This document shows, in pieces, positions 16,233 to 25,410 of a DNA stretch of 64,000 bases (positions are counted from its first letter, which is position 1; each line of letters starts with the position of its first letter). The translations under genes were made by a program, and so were the position numbers. The stretch spans positions 1 through 64,000 of the forward strand of contig JAFTFX010000001.1 of NCBI GenBank assembly GCA_017458225.1, written 5' to 3'. Below the pieces are notes generated by a model. It did not search any database and was not told the origin of the DNA. It was given only the letters and a program-made list of their open reading frames with translations. This stretch comes from Prevotella sp. (GTDB taxonomy: Bacteria; Bacteroidota; Bacteroidia; Bacteroidales; Bacteroidaceae).

Positions 16233-18794
16233 TTATTTGACAGGTATTACGTAGAACTTACGACCAGCCTTGAAGTCAAGCATCCATTGGTCGGCAATGA
16301 TATGGTCATCCAGAGCTTTAATGGTCAGTGTGTGCTTGCCTTTCGACACCTTCACGGGAGTCTCTTTCAAAGCCTGACCGCGTAACACGCTCTTTTTCCA
16401 GAACTCTGAACGGTACTTTTCTTTCAGTGAGATGGTGACAGGGGCCTGACCGTCGAGGCAGACTTGATAGCGCAGGTCTCCCTTGTCGTTAGGCTGAGTG
16501 GGAATCATGGCGGTATAGAGCGTGGCATCGCCCTCCTTCTCGGTCTCGAACTCGAAGGTCAGACTGCCGCCCTTGGGAATAGAGACGGCATTCATTGAGT
16601 GGCCGAGCATCTGGATGGGCTGAGAACCTGCCGTGGCCTGCCGATAGTCGCATGCGTTCTTGGCAACGATGTCTGCACGTGAGAAATCGTTGCTGTATTT
16701 GAGTGACACAAGGTTGATGTACTTCGTGTCCTTGACTTCCTCGTCGGTGGGCAGATAAGGCAGCAGGGGCGGACAGAACACCGGTAGGTCGCGAGGCATC
16801 ATGTTCATAATGCCCTGCCACTTGCCATCGCCCATTTGGTTGTAGCGCTGTGTGAACTCCTGAATCTGGCGATAAGCATTCATGCTGGCCCACGACATGG
16901 AGTGCATGTAGTCCTGTCGGCCCTCCATGGCCTTGTCGGTTTGTCCTAAGTATTTTGAACGGGCCTTCTGGGCAAAGAGCATCTTGTCGGTCATGGCCTT
17001 GGCGGCATTCACAGGATAGACAACGGCTGCAAAATAGGCCTCTTTCAGTTCAGGACGCACGTAGCGACCTGCATCGCTAATCTGTTGGCTGATATAGTCG
17101 TAGGCGGCTTGGTAGCGGTTCAGCTCGTTGCCGAACTCACTCTCCGAGAACTCGGTATCGATGACCTGTGAGCGGCCACGCGGATGCAGTTTCTTGTCGA
17201 GCTCTACCTGTGTCCATCCCATAAACTCGGGACGACGAATGCCGCACAGACGGTAGAACTCCTGCATGGCAGGGGCGATTTGCTTGCCCACTTTCTCGCC
17301 AAACTGGGTGCAGAGCCAACGCTCAAGGTGTTGGGAGATGGTGACTGGTGACGGGTGAGTAGAGGTGGCCTTACACCCCTCGTTAGGAACAATCGAGTTG
17401 ATGTCCCATGCCATGTCAAGGAAGAACTCCAAGTCGTAGGCAGCCACTTTCGGATCGTGCACGTTGACAATCCATAGCTTGCGTGCATTGTACTCATAGG
17501 CGGCCTTCATCTCCGAGTAAATGAGGCCTGGTTGAGTGGTGGTGAGCCACAAATAGTCGTGGGGGCGGCCCCAGTAGCTGAGGTGATAGTAGACACCGCC
17601 GCCGCCACTGCGCTTTTGCTGTTCGGCATCAGAGAGACGGGTCATGTAACCATAGTTGTCGTCGCACCACATCAGCGTTACGTCGTCGGGCACCCGCAGA
17701 CCACTCTCCATGATTTCCAGCACCTCCTTGTAGGGGATGAACACCTGCGGAACCTTTTCTACGTCTTTGCTGTAATATTTCTTGATAAGTTCGCGCTGGT
17801 CGTCGATGACCTGCTGCAGACCCTCCAACTTCTCCTGATTGGTATGAACGCCTTCCATCGAGCCGTCGTGGATGCCGCGCATACCGATGGTGAAGAACTC
17901 TTCGCTGCCTTTCACTTCCTGCAGACGCTCAATCCAATATTGTTGCACCTGCTCGCGGTTGGTAATATAGTTGTAGGCACCACGCTTGCTGTGGTCCCAT
18001 TCAGCTACGTTGTTGCGAAGCAGAGGCTCGCAGTGACTGGTTCCGATAAGAATGCCACACGAGTCGGCCATCTCCTTATTGCCGGGAATGGTGAAGAATC
18101 CTGGCGTTCCGGTGTGCATGCCTGGCCAGATGGCGTTGGCACGCAGTCGAAGCAACAATTGGAAGATGGCCTTATAGGTCTTGGGACCCATAGCGCCAAA
18201 TTGATTCGTCTTTTCGTAGTTCTTCCACGCCCAGTTGCGCAGGCTCCAGTCTTCGTCGTTGATGAAAATGCCGCGATAGGCCACCGAGGGAGCCTGGAAT
18301 GTCTCAAACGTGTCGTCGATGGTCAGACGGTCTTTCTTGACAGGGACCACGTCGCCCCACCATATCCAAGGCGATACACCGGCCATGCGGCTCAGTTCCA
18401 GAATGCCGTAAGCGCAGCCACGGCCGTTATTGCCGGCAATGATGATTTTTCCGTCACGCACGCCCAGCCAGAAGGCATCCATCTGCGCATTCAACTTGTC
18501 AATGGGTACTCCCTGCTTCTGCAGACGCTTGGCAACCGACGAGCCAGACTTGTCAAGTTGGACGATATGAATTGTGGCATTCTTTGCCTGTGTGGCTTTC
18601 TGTCCGGTGACCTGCTGGATATCGCTTGTAAACATGTCGAGGGCGATAGTTACAACGGGAGCCGTTTTGCTTTCCAATGAGTAAGTGACTGGGCGATTGT
18701 TGTCGAACCACACCAGTTCAGCAGCCTTCACTGAGGACACTGATGAGAAAAGACAAGAAAGAAAAACGCTTGTCGTGAGAAGTTTTTTGAGCAT
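16233..18794 (-). CDS. GH115 xylan alpha-glucuronidase
   Basis: An 853-residue secreted enzyme with a signal peptide (MLKKLLTTSVFLSCLFSSVSS). Conserved GH115 segments are present: GVSPWIWWGDVVPV, a strongly conserved PSVAYRGIFINDEDW block, LRANAIWPGMH, TSHCEPLLRNN, the VTLMWCDDNYGYMTRL strand, YYHLSYWGRPHDYLWL, and a C-terminal beta domain. GH115 enzymes remove 4-O-methyl-glucuronic acid from glucuronoxylan, including internal positions. It is the first gene of the minus-strand operon GH115-GH2-CE7-GH106-like-lipoprotein, and with CE7 it marks the operon as directed at acetylated, glucuronidated xylan or a similar glycan. Confidence 0.88.
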   Translation of the reverse strand: MLKKLLTTSVFLSCLFSSVSSVKAAELVWFDNNRPVTYSLESKTAPVVTIALDMFTSDIQQVTGQKATQAKNATIHIVQLDKSGSSVAKRLQKQGVPIDKLNAQMDAFWLGVRDGKIIIAGNNGRGCAYGILELSRMAGVSPWIWWGDVVPVKKDRLTIDDTFETFQAPSVAYRGIFINDEDWSLRNWAWKNYEKTNQFGAMGPKTYKAIFQLLLRLRANAIWPGMHTGTPGFFTIPGNKEMADSCGILIGTSHCEPLLRNNVAEWDHSKRGAYNYITNREQVQQYWIERLQEVKGSEEFFTIGMRGIHDGSMEGVHTNQEKLEGLQQVIDDQRELIKKYYSKDVEKVPQVFIPYKEVLEIMESGLRVPDDVTLMWCDDNYGYMTRLSDAEQQKRSGGGGVYYHLSYWGRPHDYLWLTTTQPGLIYSEMKAAYEYNARKLWIVNVHDPKVAAYDLEFFLDMAWDINSIVPNEGCKATSTHPSPVTISQHLERWLCTQFGEKVGKQIAPAMQEFYRLCGIRRPEFMGWTQVELDKKLHPRGRSQVIDTEFSESEFGNELNRYQAAYDYISQQISDAGRYVRPELKEAYFAAVVYPVNAAKAMTDKMLFAQKARSKYLGQTDKAMEGRQDYMHSMSWASMNAYRQIQEFTQRYNQMGDGKWQGIMNMMPRDLPVFCPPLLPYLPTDEEVKDTKYINLVSLKYSNDFSRADIVAKNACDYRQATAGSQPIQMLGHSMNAVSIPKGGSLTFEFETEKEGDATLYTAMIPTQPNDKGDLRYQVCLDGQAPVTISLKEKYRSEFWKKSVLRGQALKETPVKVSKGKHTLTIKALDDHIIADQWMLDFKAGRKFYVIPVK

Positions 18795-18829
18795 AGTTTG
18801 TTCGTTATTAGTTATTATGTTTCTATTTG

Positions 18830-18860
18830 CAAAAGTAACTAATTAATATCGAATCACAAA
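18830..18860 (-). promoter_or_regulatory. CAZyme operon promoter
   Basis: On the minus strand TTTG (18857-18860) and TACTTTTG (18830-18837) are 19 nt apart, a good -33/-7 pair. The GH115 ATG follows 35 nt downstream. Confidence 0.7.
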
Positions 18861-18919
18861 ATATACTGCCACAAAACACGGCAAATGTACATGAAAAAAT
18901 AGAATTTTACATGTTCGGT

Positions 18920-19210
18920 TCAGCAAAAACGAATGTCGGAAATGATTTGTGCACCAACATGTTCGTTCAGTTGTTTCACAAAATCCATGCGGCGCATGCT
19001 CAGATCGGAACGCAGTGCTGGCATGCTAATGCGGACAAAGAGTGTCTGGTTGGAGAGGGTGACTGCTGTGGTATAGCGCGCAATAGCCTCACCGGCAATG
19101 ACGGGCCACGAGTCAACCAGACGCTTTTGCAGCAGTGGAGTCTCAAGTCCCTGTATGCGGAGGTTGCGCATCACGAGGTCTTTTATGGATTGTACTTCGC
19201 GCCTGAACAT
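18920..19210 (-). CDS. dciA: DUF721 protein, DciA-like helicase loader
   Basis: A 96-residue DUF721 protein. The core LQKRLVDSWPVIAGEAIARYT and LFVRISMPALRSDL match the family, which includes DciA, the ancestral loader of the replicative helicase DnaB. ATG 19210 is chosen because it follows the recF stop by only 4 nt; the frame extends upstream inside recF. Pairing of DUF721 with recF is common in Bacteroidetes and supports a replication role. The gene symbol rests on family membership, not direct evidence. Confidence 0.75.
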   Translation of the reverse strand: MFRREVQSIKDLVMRNLRIQGLETPLLQKRLVDSWPVIAGEAIARYTTAVTLSNQTLFVRISMPALRSDLSMRRMDFVKQLNEHVGAQIISDIRFC

Positions 19211-19214
19211 ATAC

Positions 19215-20315
19215 TTAAAGTTTAATCTCTCCGTCATCAACGTGGAACAGTTGATGATCGAAATGTCCTCGGCTGAGAATCTGGTCGAGATGGTCGCGAT
19301 TGGTGTCGGTGATGAAAATCTGACCAAATCCGGGACCGGAAACCAACTGCACGATTTTCTCCACACGGGTGGCATCGAGCTTGTCGAAGATGTCATCGAG
19401 CAAAAGCAAGGGCATGGTGTGTCCTTGGGCTTGTTTGAGAAATTCGAACTGCGCCAGCTTGAGGGCTATGACGAAGGTCTTCTGCTGTCCTTGCGACCCT
19501 TCACGGCGCATGGGATGACCGCCAATCATGATTTCCAGGTCGTCGCGATGGATGCCGTGCAAGGAATAGCCCACAGCACGGTCTTTCAGGCGGTCGCGCT
19601 GTATCACCTCCAGCAGTGGACCTCGTTGGCAGTGCGAGATATAGCTGAGCGACACCTGTTCGTGTCCACCCGAAATGGTTTCGTAGAATTGTTGGAAGAG
19701 GGGAATGAGACGAGTCACGAAGTCATTGCGCTTCAGATAGACAGTCTCGCCTTCGGTGGCCATTTGCTCTTCGATGATAGCCATGATTTCTGGGTCGGGC
19801 TCTACGTCTTCGTTCTTCAGCATGCTGTTGCGTTGCTGCAGGGCTTTGTTATAGCGGTTCAGCGTGTCTAAATAGTTATGATCCAATTGCGAAATGACCA
19901 TGTCCATCAGTCTGCGGCGCTCTTCGCTGCTCCCTTCAATAAGCAATATGTCGGCTGGTGCCACCATCACGATGGGAATCAGTCCGATGTGCTCTGATAG
20001 TCGGCGATACTCTTTCTTGTCGCGCTTGAAGTGCTTCTTGGTCCCTCGCTTCATGCCGCAATAGATGTTCAGCGCATGCTCGTCGTCTTCCATGTAGTCA
20101 CCCTCCAGCACAAAGAATTGTTCGTCGTGGAGTATTACCTGTGAATCTTGATTGGTATAGGCAGAATGACAGAAAGACAGAAAGTGGATGGCATCGAGCA
20201 CGTTGGTCTTCCCCACGCCGTTGGGACCGATGAAGCAATTGAATTTCGGCGACAAGAGAAGGGTGGCCTCGCGTATGTTTCTATAATTTAATATGGAGAG
20301 TCTGTTGAGAATCAT
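19215..20315 (-). CDS. recF: DNA replication and repair protein RecF
   Basis: A 366-residue SMC-like ATPase that helps load RecA at single-strand gaps. Walker A is GPNGVGKTN near residue 30, the ABC-type signature lies in EGSQGQQKTFVIALKLAQ, Walker B is MPLLLLDDIFDKLD, and an FITDTNRD D-loop/switch region follows. Length matches RecF. It is co-transcribed with the dciA-like gene downstream and diverges from the TPR membrane protein gene. Confidence 0.93.
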   Translation of the reverse strand: MILNRLSILNYRNIREATLLLSPKFNCFIGPNGVGKTNVLDAIHFLSFCHSAYTNQDSQVILHDEQFFVLEGDYMEDDEHALNIYCGMKRGTKKHFKRDKKEYRRLSEHIGLIPIVMVAPADILLIEGSSEERRRLMDMVISQLDHNYLDTLNRYNKALQQRNSMLKNEDVEPDPEIMAIIEEQMATEGETVYLKRNDFVTRLIPLFQQFYETISGGHEQVSLSYISHCQRGPLLEVIQRDRLKDRAVGYSLHGIHRDDLEIMIGGHPMRREGSQGQQKTFVIALKLAQFEFLKQAQGHTMPLLLLDDIFDKLDATRVEKIVQLVSGPGFGQIFITDTNRDHLDQILSRGHFDHQLFHVDDGEIKL

Positions 20316-20403
20316 TCTGCTAAATTTCTTGCAAAATTAATGCTTTTGGAACTGAAAAACGAAAAAAGTTTGAAATAAATTTCAGTATATGCAAGAATTT
20401 CAG

Positions 20404-20411
20404 TAATTTTG
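20404..20411 (+). promoter_or_regulatory. -7 box for the TPR-ribH operon
   Basis: TAATTTTG lies 66 nt before the ATG at 20477; the promoter region is shared with divergent recF. Confidence 0.55.
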
Positions 20412-20476
20412 CGCCGCAAATGTCAAATTGCACGCTCATTCGTAGCAAAACAGAAATATAAAAGATAATTACAATA

Positions 20477-21151
20477 ATGGCAGAACAAAAGAACAATCAG
20501 GCTGCTCCTTCAATGGAAGAGGCCCTGAATCAGAGTGAGGCTTTTTTCCTCAAGTACAAGAACGCTATCATCGGCTGTGTAGTTGCATTGGTAGTTATTA
20601 TCGGTGGTGTTACATTGTATAAGACCTATGTGTCAGGTCCTAATGAGCAGAAAGCAAGCACCGCTATTGCAAAGTGTCAGGAACTGTTCCAGAACCAGCA
20701 GTTCGAACAGGCCTTGAACGGTGACTCGCTGACAGCAGGCTTCTTGGCTATTGCTGATCAGTACAGCTCTACTGATGCAGGCAATTTGGCTAACCTCTAT
20801 GCAGGACTTTGCTTTGCCAATCTTGACAAGTGGCAGGAGGCTGCCCAGTATCTTGAGAAGTTCGATGAGGCTGGCGACCTGATGATTTCACCTGCAGCAC
20901 TGGGTGCTCTTGGCAATGCATACGCACACCTCGACCAACTGGACAAAGCTGTCAGCACACTGACAAAGGCCGCTGAGAAGGCAGACAATAATTCTTTGTC
21001 ACCCACTTTCCTGATTCAGGCTGGTCAGATTCTTGAGAAGCAGGGCAAGAAGGCAGATGCCTTGAAGCTCTACAAGCAGATCAAGGAGAAGTATTTCCAG
21101 TCGATGCAGTATCAGACTATCGACGAGTATATTGAGCGCGTCAGCGAGTAA
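20477..21151 (+). CDS. TPR-containing single-pass membrane protein
   Basis: A 224-residue protein with a short cytoplasmic N-terminus, one membrane segment (about residues 32-50, IIGCVVALVVIIGGVTLY) and a periplasmic helical part with tetratricopeptide-like units (GNLANLYAGLCFANLDKWQEA, AALGALGNAYAHLDQLDKA). The architecture resembles YfgM-type periplasmic chaperone-associated proteins and the Bacteroidetes tetratricopeptide proteins usually encoded just before ribH. Only 9 nt separate it from ribH, so the two are co-transcribed. The exact role is unknown. Confidence 0.7.
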   Translation: MAEQKNNQAAPSMEEALNQSEAFFLKYKNAIIGCVVALVVIIGGVTLYKTYVSGPNEQKASTAIAKCQELFQNQQFEQALNGDSLTAGFLAIADQYSSTDAGNLANLYAGLCFANLDKWQEAAQYLEKFDEAGDLMISPAALGALGNAYAHLDQLDKAVSTLTKAAEKADNNSLSPTFLIQAGQILEKQGKKADALKLYKQIKEKYFQSMQYQTIDEYIERVSE

Positions 21152-21160
21152 TACGATAAA

Positions 21161-21637
21161 ATGGCTACTGCACTCCACAATCTTTCTGATTACGACTTCT
21201 CGAAAGTTCCCGATGCCTCAAACATGATTTTCGGCATCGTGGTTGCCGAGTGGAACCCTGAGATTACGGGTGCCCTGCTTGAGGGCTGTGTCACTACGCT
21301 CGAAAAACATGGCGCACTGCCCGAGAATATTCATGTGAAGACGGTGCCGGGATCGTTTGAGCTGATTTATGGCGCACGCCAGTTGACGCTCAATGATGGC
21401 TATGATGCTGTGATCATTCTCGGTTGCGTCATCAGAGGTGAGACCCCCCATTTTGACTATATCTGTCAGGGCGTGACAGAAGGCATTGCCCGATTGAACG
21501 CTACAAACAACATCCCCGTTGTTTATGGTCTGCTGACAACAAACGACTTGCAGCAAGCTAAGGATAGGGCTGGGGGACGGCTTGGCAACAAAGGCGACGA
21601 GTGTGCCGTTGTAGCTATCAAGATGGCAAAGTTCTAA
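21161..21637 (+). CDS. ribH: 6,7-dimethyl-8-ribityllumazine synthase
   Basis: A 158-residue riboflavin biosynthesis enzyme that condenses 5-amino-6-ribitylaminouracil with 3,4-dihydroxy-2-butanone 4-phosphate. The conserved core [14 protein letters not shown] contains the catalytic histidine, and [14 protein letters not shown] and [15 protein letters not shown] complete the substrate site. Length is normal. It is the second gene of the operon and ends before a clear terminator. Confidence 0.95.
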   Translation: MATALHNLSDYDFSKVPDASNMIFGIVVAEWNPEITGALLEGCVTTLEKHGALPENIHVKTVPGSFELIYGARQLTLNDGYDAVIILGCVIRGETPHFDYICQGVTEGIARLNATNNIPVVYGLLTTNDLQQAKDRAGGRLGNKGDECAVVAIKMAKF

Positions 21638-21664
21638 GAAAAAGAGAAAGCAAACAATACGAAG

Positions 21665-21708
21665 AGACTCTGTCGGCTGCATGAAAGCAGCAGGCAGAGT
21701 CTTTTTTT
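21665..21708 (+). terminator. intrinsic terminator after ribH
   Basis: AGACTCTG (21665-21672) pairs with CAGAGTCT (21695-21702), with an inner GCTGC/GCAGC helix, followed by a T run. Confidence 0.85.
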
Positions 21709-21787
21709 GATTATTTTTTTTACTATAATATAATAAAAGGTGGGGTATGAGCGTTTCAATCATATAAACAACCAATCAAGATTGCCT

Positions 21788-21901
21788 ATGCAAATATTTA
21801 CACGCGAAGAAACAACCCCAAGTGAAAAGGTGTTGAAGTTTATCAAGGAATTGGCCTATACCTATCGTGTGGCTAACGGACAGGCATACTGTTTGAATTA
21901 G
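21788..21901 (+). CDS. small conserved-type protein upstream of rpe
   Basis: A 37-codon frame beginning MQIFTREE, with a helix-like middle (KVLKFIKELAYTYRV) and ending AYCLN before TAG. Short proteins of this form occur in Prevotella and relatives, by recollection of the pattern. The stop is 6 nt before the rpe ATG, so translation may be coupled. Function unknown. Confidence 0.6.
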   Translation: MQIFTREETTPSEKVLKFIKELAYTYRVANGQAYCLN

Positions 21902-21907
21902 AGTAAT

Positions 21908-22576
21908 ATGGCATTAGTTTCACCTTCACTTCTTGCTGCCGATTTCCTGCATCTCGACCGTGAGATAGACATGATTAACAACAGTGAAGCTGACTGGCTC
22001 CACTGCGATGTGATGGACGGTTCGTTCGTTCCCAATATTTCGTTTGGCTTCTCCGTTTTGGAAGCAATAGCCCCTGTTTGCAAAAAGCCGCTCGATGTCC
22101 ACTTCATGATTGTGAACCCTGAACGCTATATCAAGCAGACGGCTCGGCTTGGCGCTATGATGATGAATGTTCACGCAGAGGCTTGTACCCATCTGCACCG
22201 TACCGTACAGGAAATCCATGATGCAGGTATGAAGGCTGGTGTCACCCTGAATCCAGCCACCCCCGTGTCGGTGTTGGAAGATATTATCGGCGATGTAGAC
22301 ATGGTGCTGCTGATGAGTGTCAATCCAGGCTTCGGCGGACAGAAATTCATTGAGAATACCATCAAGAAGACACGTCAGTTACGCCAGCTGATCACTGAAA
22401 GCGGCAGCCATGCCTTAATAGAAGTAGACGGCGGTGTACAAGGCGAGACGGCTCCACGTTTGGTTGAAGCAGGTGTCGATGTGCTCGTTTCGGGCAGCTA
22501 TGTCTTCAAAAATTCCGCTCCCGAGAGGATTATCAAGGAACTGAAGAATCTTGGTCCTGCAACGAAGACGTTTTAG
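21908..22576 (+). CDS. rpe: ribulose-phosphate 3-epimerase
   Basis: A 222-residue TIM-barrel enzyme of the pentose phosphate pathway that interconverts ribulose-5-phosphate and xylulose-5-phosphate. Visible motifs are SPSLLAADF, the metal-binding HCDVMDGSFVPNISFG, VHFMIVNPERY, LLMSVNPGFGGQKFI and IEVDGGVQ. Its last bases overlap by 4 nt with the end of the convergent sigma-factor gene. Confidence 0.95.
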   Translation: MALVSPSLLAADFLHLDREIDMINNSEADWLHCDVMDGSFVPNISFGFSVLEAIAPVCKKPLDVHFMIVNPERYIKQTARLGAMMMNVHAEACTHLHRTVQEIHDAGMKAGVTLNPATPVSVLEDIIGDVDMVLLMSVNPGFGGQKFIENTIKKTRQLRQLITESGSHALIEVDGGVQGETAPRLVEAGVDVLVSGSYVFKNSAPERIIKELKNLGPATKTF

Positions 22577-23172
22577 TCTTGCAGAACCAATTCGATGTTG
22601 TGGGCTTTGGCCATGCGGCGCAAGTTGATGAGTGCATAGCGCATGCGTCCCAGTGACGTGTTGATGCTGACACCCGTCAGTTCTGCAATTTCCTTGAAGG
22701 ACAGCTGCTGATAGAAACGCATGTAGACCACCTCGCGCTGAGGGGCGGGCAGGGCGTTCATCAGTTTTTTGACATCCAGCAATACCTGTTCGTTGACAAT
22801 CTCTGTCTCTCTGTATGTGTCAAGAACCGATGCTCCGCGCAGATTGGTCAGGTCGTTGTCTTCTGTAGGCTCAATGATATGCTCGTTCTTCTGGACTCTG
22901 TACCAGTCCATGATGACATTATGGGCAATACGGGTGAGCCAGAACTGGAACTTGCCAGAGTCGGTGTACTGACCGTGCTGTAGTTTGGTAATCACCTTGA
23001 CGAAGGTCTCCTGGAAAATGTCGTCGGCAATATCATGGTCGCGAACCACGAACATAATATAGGTAAACAATTTCGACTGCGTGCGATTTAATAACTCATC
23101 GAACGCTTTGTTGTCTCCACCAACATAAAGTAATGCCAACTCTTCATCGGTCATTCCTTCAAATCTCTTCAT
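22573..23172 (-). CDS. ECF-type RNA polymerase sigma factor
   Basis: A 199-residue sigma-70-family factor. Region 2 includes FDELLNRTQSKLFTYI and DDIFQETFVKVITKL with W-Y-R-V-Q-K; region 4 includes ALPAPQREVVYMRFYQQLSF and an HTH with EIAELTGVSINTSLGRMR. No anti-sigma gene is adjacent, so its control is not visible. It has its own minus-strand -7 box (23259-23266) and an 87-nt leader. Confidence 0.88.
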   Translation of the reverse strand: MKRFEGMTDEELALLYVGGDNKAFDELLNRTQSKLFTYIMFVVRDHDIADDIFQETFVKVITKLQHGQYTDSGKFQFWLTRIAHNVIMDWYRVQKNEHIIEPTEDNDLTNLRGASVLDTYRETEIVNEQVLLDVKKLMNALPAPQREVVYMRFYQQLSFKEIAELTGVSINTSLGRMRYALINLRRMAKAHNIELVLQD

Positions 23173-23258
23173 ATTTCAATTGTTTTTGTTATGAAGTAAA
23201 TTTTTGTCGATAGGCAATAAAGTTTAAAGTTTTGAGTTATTAATTGAATTATCGTCGG

Positions 23259-23266
23259 CAAAAGTA
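23259..23266 (-). promoter_or_regulatory. -7 box for the ECF sigma gene
   Basis: The minus strand reads TACTTTTG, 87 nt upstream of the ATG at 23172. Confidence 0.55.
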
Positions 23267-23330
23267 GGTAAAAAATATATAACTGCCAAACTTTTCGCTA
23301 AAAAAATGTTATTTTGTCATTGAAATGTGG

Positions 23331-23338
23331 TAATTTTG
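23331..23338 (+). promoter_or_regulatory. -7 box for thrS
   Basis: TAATTTTG lies 32 nt before the thrS ATG. A leader this short argues against a T-box or operator-type leader. Confidence 0.6.
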
Positions 23339-23369
23339 CACCTGTTAAATTTAAACATATATTGTAAAT

Positions 23370-25313
23370 ATGATCAACATTACTTTTCCAGACGGATCTG
23401 TTCGCTCGTATGAACAGGGCGTGACTGGACTCGAGATTGCCGAAAGCATTTCGCCAGCTTTGGCACGCAGCGTATTGGCCTGCGGAGTGAATGGCGAGAC
23501 CGTGGAGTTGAACCGTCCTATCACGGAGGACGCAAAAATCGAACTTTATAAGTGGGATGACGAGCAAGGCAAGCACACCTTCTGGCACACCAGTGCACAC
23601 TTGCTGGCCGAGGCTCTGCAGGAGCTCTATCCTGGCATCCAGTTCGGCTTTGGACCTGCCGTTGAGAGTGGATTTTTCTACGATGTGCTGCTGCCTGGTG
23701 GCGAGAGCATCAAGGAAAGTGACTTCCCGAAGATTGAGCAGAAGATGAAGGAGCTGGCCTCGAAGAAAGAGCCTGTTGTACGCCGCGAGGTGGCCAAGGC
23801 TGATGCTTTGAAGGCATTTGCTGCTGATGGTCAGACCTACAAGTGCGAGCACATTGAGCAGGACTTGGAGGATGGCAGCATCACCACCTATACACAGGGT
23901 AACTTTACCGACCTTTGCCGTGGTCCGCACCTCGTGGATACAGGCGAGATCAAGGCAGTGAAGCTGACCTCTGTGGCCGGTGCTTTCTGGCGTGGCGATG
24001 CTACCCGTGAGCAGATGCAGCGCCTGTACGGCATCACCTTCCCCAAGAAGAAGATGCTCGACGAGTATCTCGTCATGCTCGAGGAGGCCAAGAAACGCGA
24101 CCACCGCAAGATTGGTAAGGAGATGGAACTGTTCATGTTCTCCGACAAGGTTGGCAAGGGCCTGCCCATCTGGCTGCCGAAGGGTGCAGAACTGCGCCTG
24201 CATTTGCAGGATCATCTGCGCAAGATCCAGAAGCGCTTCGGCTATCAGGAGGTTATCACTCCGCATATCGGCTCGAAGAATCTCTATATCACCTCTGGCC
24301 ACTGGGATCACTATGGCAAGGATTCGTTCCAGCCCATCACTACTCCCGAGGAGGGCGAAGTCTACATGCTGAAGCCCATGAACTGTCCTCACCACTGCGA
24401 AATCTTCGCTTGGAAGCCCCGTTCTTATCGCGACCTGCCCTTGCGCATCGCTGAGTTCGGCACAGTCTATCGCTACGAGCAGAGTGGTGAGCTGCATGGT
24501 TTTACCCGTGTGCGTTCGTTCACACAAGATGATGCTCACATTTTCTGCCGTCCCGATCAGGTGAAGCAGGAGTTCCTGAACGTGATGGACATTATTAATA
24601 TTGTGCTTTCTGCTTTCGGCTTCGACTTCGAGGCTCAGATTTCGCTGCGCGACCCCAACGACCACGACAAGTACGTGGGCACCGACGAGGACTGGGCACT
24701 GGCTGAGAAAGCCATTGTTGAGGCTTGTCAGGAGAAAGGTCTGCCTGCCAAGGTGGAATATGGCGAGGCTGCCTTCTATGGCCCGAAGCTCGACTTTATG
24801 ATCAAGGATGCCATCGGTCGTCGCTGGCAGCTGGGCACCATTCAGGTGGACTACAACCTGCCCAAGCGCTTCCAGCTGGAGTATACCGACGAGGACAACA
24901 CAAAGAAGACTCCTGTGATGATTCACCGTGCACCTTTCGGTTCGATGGAACGCTTCACCGCCGTGCTCATCGAGCACACCAGCGGTCACTTCCCCCTGTG
25001 GCTTACCCCCGATCAGGTGGCCATTCTGCCGCTGTCAGAGAAGTACAACGACTATGCCAAGAAGGTGCTCAAGGAGTTCGACCTGCAAGGCGTTCGCGGC
25101 AGTATCGACCTGCGCAACGAGAAGTTGGGCCGCAAGATTCGCGACAACGAGCTGAAGCGCATCCCCTACATGGTGATTGTAGGTGAGAAAGAGGAGGCTG
25201 AAGGAAAGGTCTCCATGCGTCAGCAGGGTGGTGGCGAGCAGGCCACGATGACCATTCAGGAGTTCATCGACAAGGTGAACGCTGAGGTCAAGGAGCAGAC
25301 CAAGAATTTCTAA
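23370..25313 (+). CDS. thrS: threonyl-tRNA synthetase
   Basis: A 647-residue class II synthetase of normal length. The N-terminal TGS domain ([17 protein letters not shown]) is followed by the editing domain with [11 protein letters not shown], then the catalytic core with [16 protein letters not shown], whose Cys and His ligate zinc, motif 2 [17 protein letters not shown], and motif 3 [13 protein letters not shown]-terminal anticodon-binding domain ends the protein. In many Bacteroidetes thrS is followed directly by infC-rpmI-rplT; here about 6.6 kb of other genes separate them. Confidence 0.96.
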   Translation: MINITFPDGSVRSYEQGVTGLEIAESISPALARSVLACGVNGETVELNRPITEDAKIELYKWDDEQGKHTFWHTSAHLLAEALQELYPGIQFGFGPAVESGFFYDVLLPGGESIKESDFPKIEQKMKELASKKEPVVRREVAKADALKAFAADGQTYKCEHIEQDLEDGSITTYTQGNFTDLCRGPHLVDTGEIKAVKLTSVAGAFWRGDATREQMQRLYGITFPKKKMLDEYLVMLEEAKKRDHRKIGKEMELFMFSDKVGKGLPIWLPKGAELRLHLQDHLRKIQKRFGYQEVITPHIGSKNLYITSGHWDHYGKDSFQPITTPEEGEVYMLKPMNCPHHCEIFAWKPRSYRDLPLRIAEFGTVYRYEQSGELHGFTRVRSFTQDDAHIFCRPDQVKQEFLNVMDIINIVLSAFGFDFEAQISLRDPNDHDKYVGTDEDWALAEKAIVEACQEKGLPAKVEYGEAAFYGPKLDFMIKDAIGRRWQLGTIQVDYNLPKRFQLEYTDEDNTKKTPVMIHRAPFGSMERFTAVLIEHTSGHFPLWLTPDQVAILPLSEKYNDYAKKVLKEFDLQGVRGSIDLRNEKLGRKIRDNELKRIPYMVIVGEKEEAEGKVSMRQQGGGEQATMTIQEFIDKVNAEVKEQTKNF

Positions 25314-25319
25314 GAAACT

Positions 25320-25380
25320 CGGGGGTACGGAGGTACGGTCTATTCTCGTACTTTCGTACCCCCGTACTTTCATACCCCCG
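25320..25380. repeat. GTAC-rich imperfect palindrome between thrS and dcu
   Basis: CGGGGGTACG (25320-25329) pairs with CGTACCCCCG (25355-25364), and a further CATACCCCCG follows at 25371. There is no T run, so it is more like an intergenic palindromic repeat than a terminator. Confidence 0.6.
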
Positions 25381-25410
25381 ATCAAGTGTTAACCTAAAAA
25401 CAATCGTCCT

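Noticed and set aside
25320-25380. Leader regulating the Dcu transporter
   Set aside because: The GTAC-rich palindrome lacks an identifiable promoter and has no alternative pairing suggestive of a switch.
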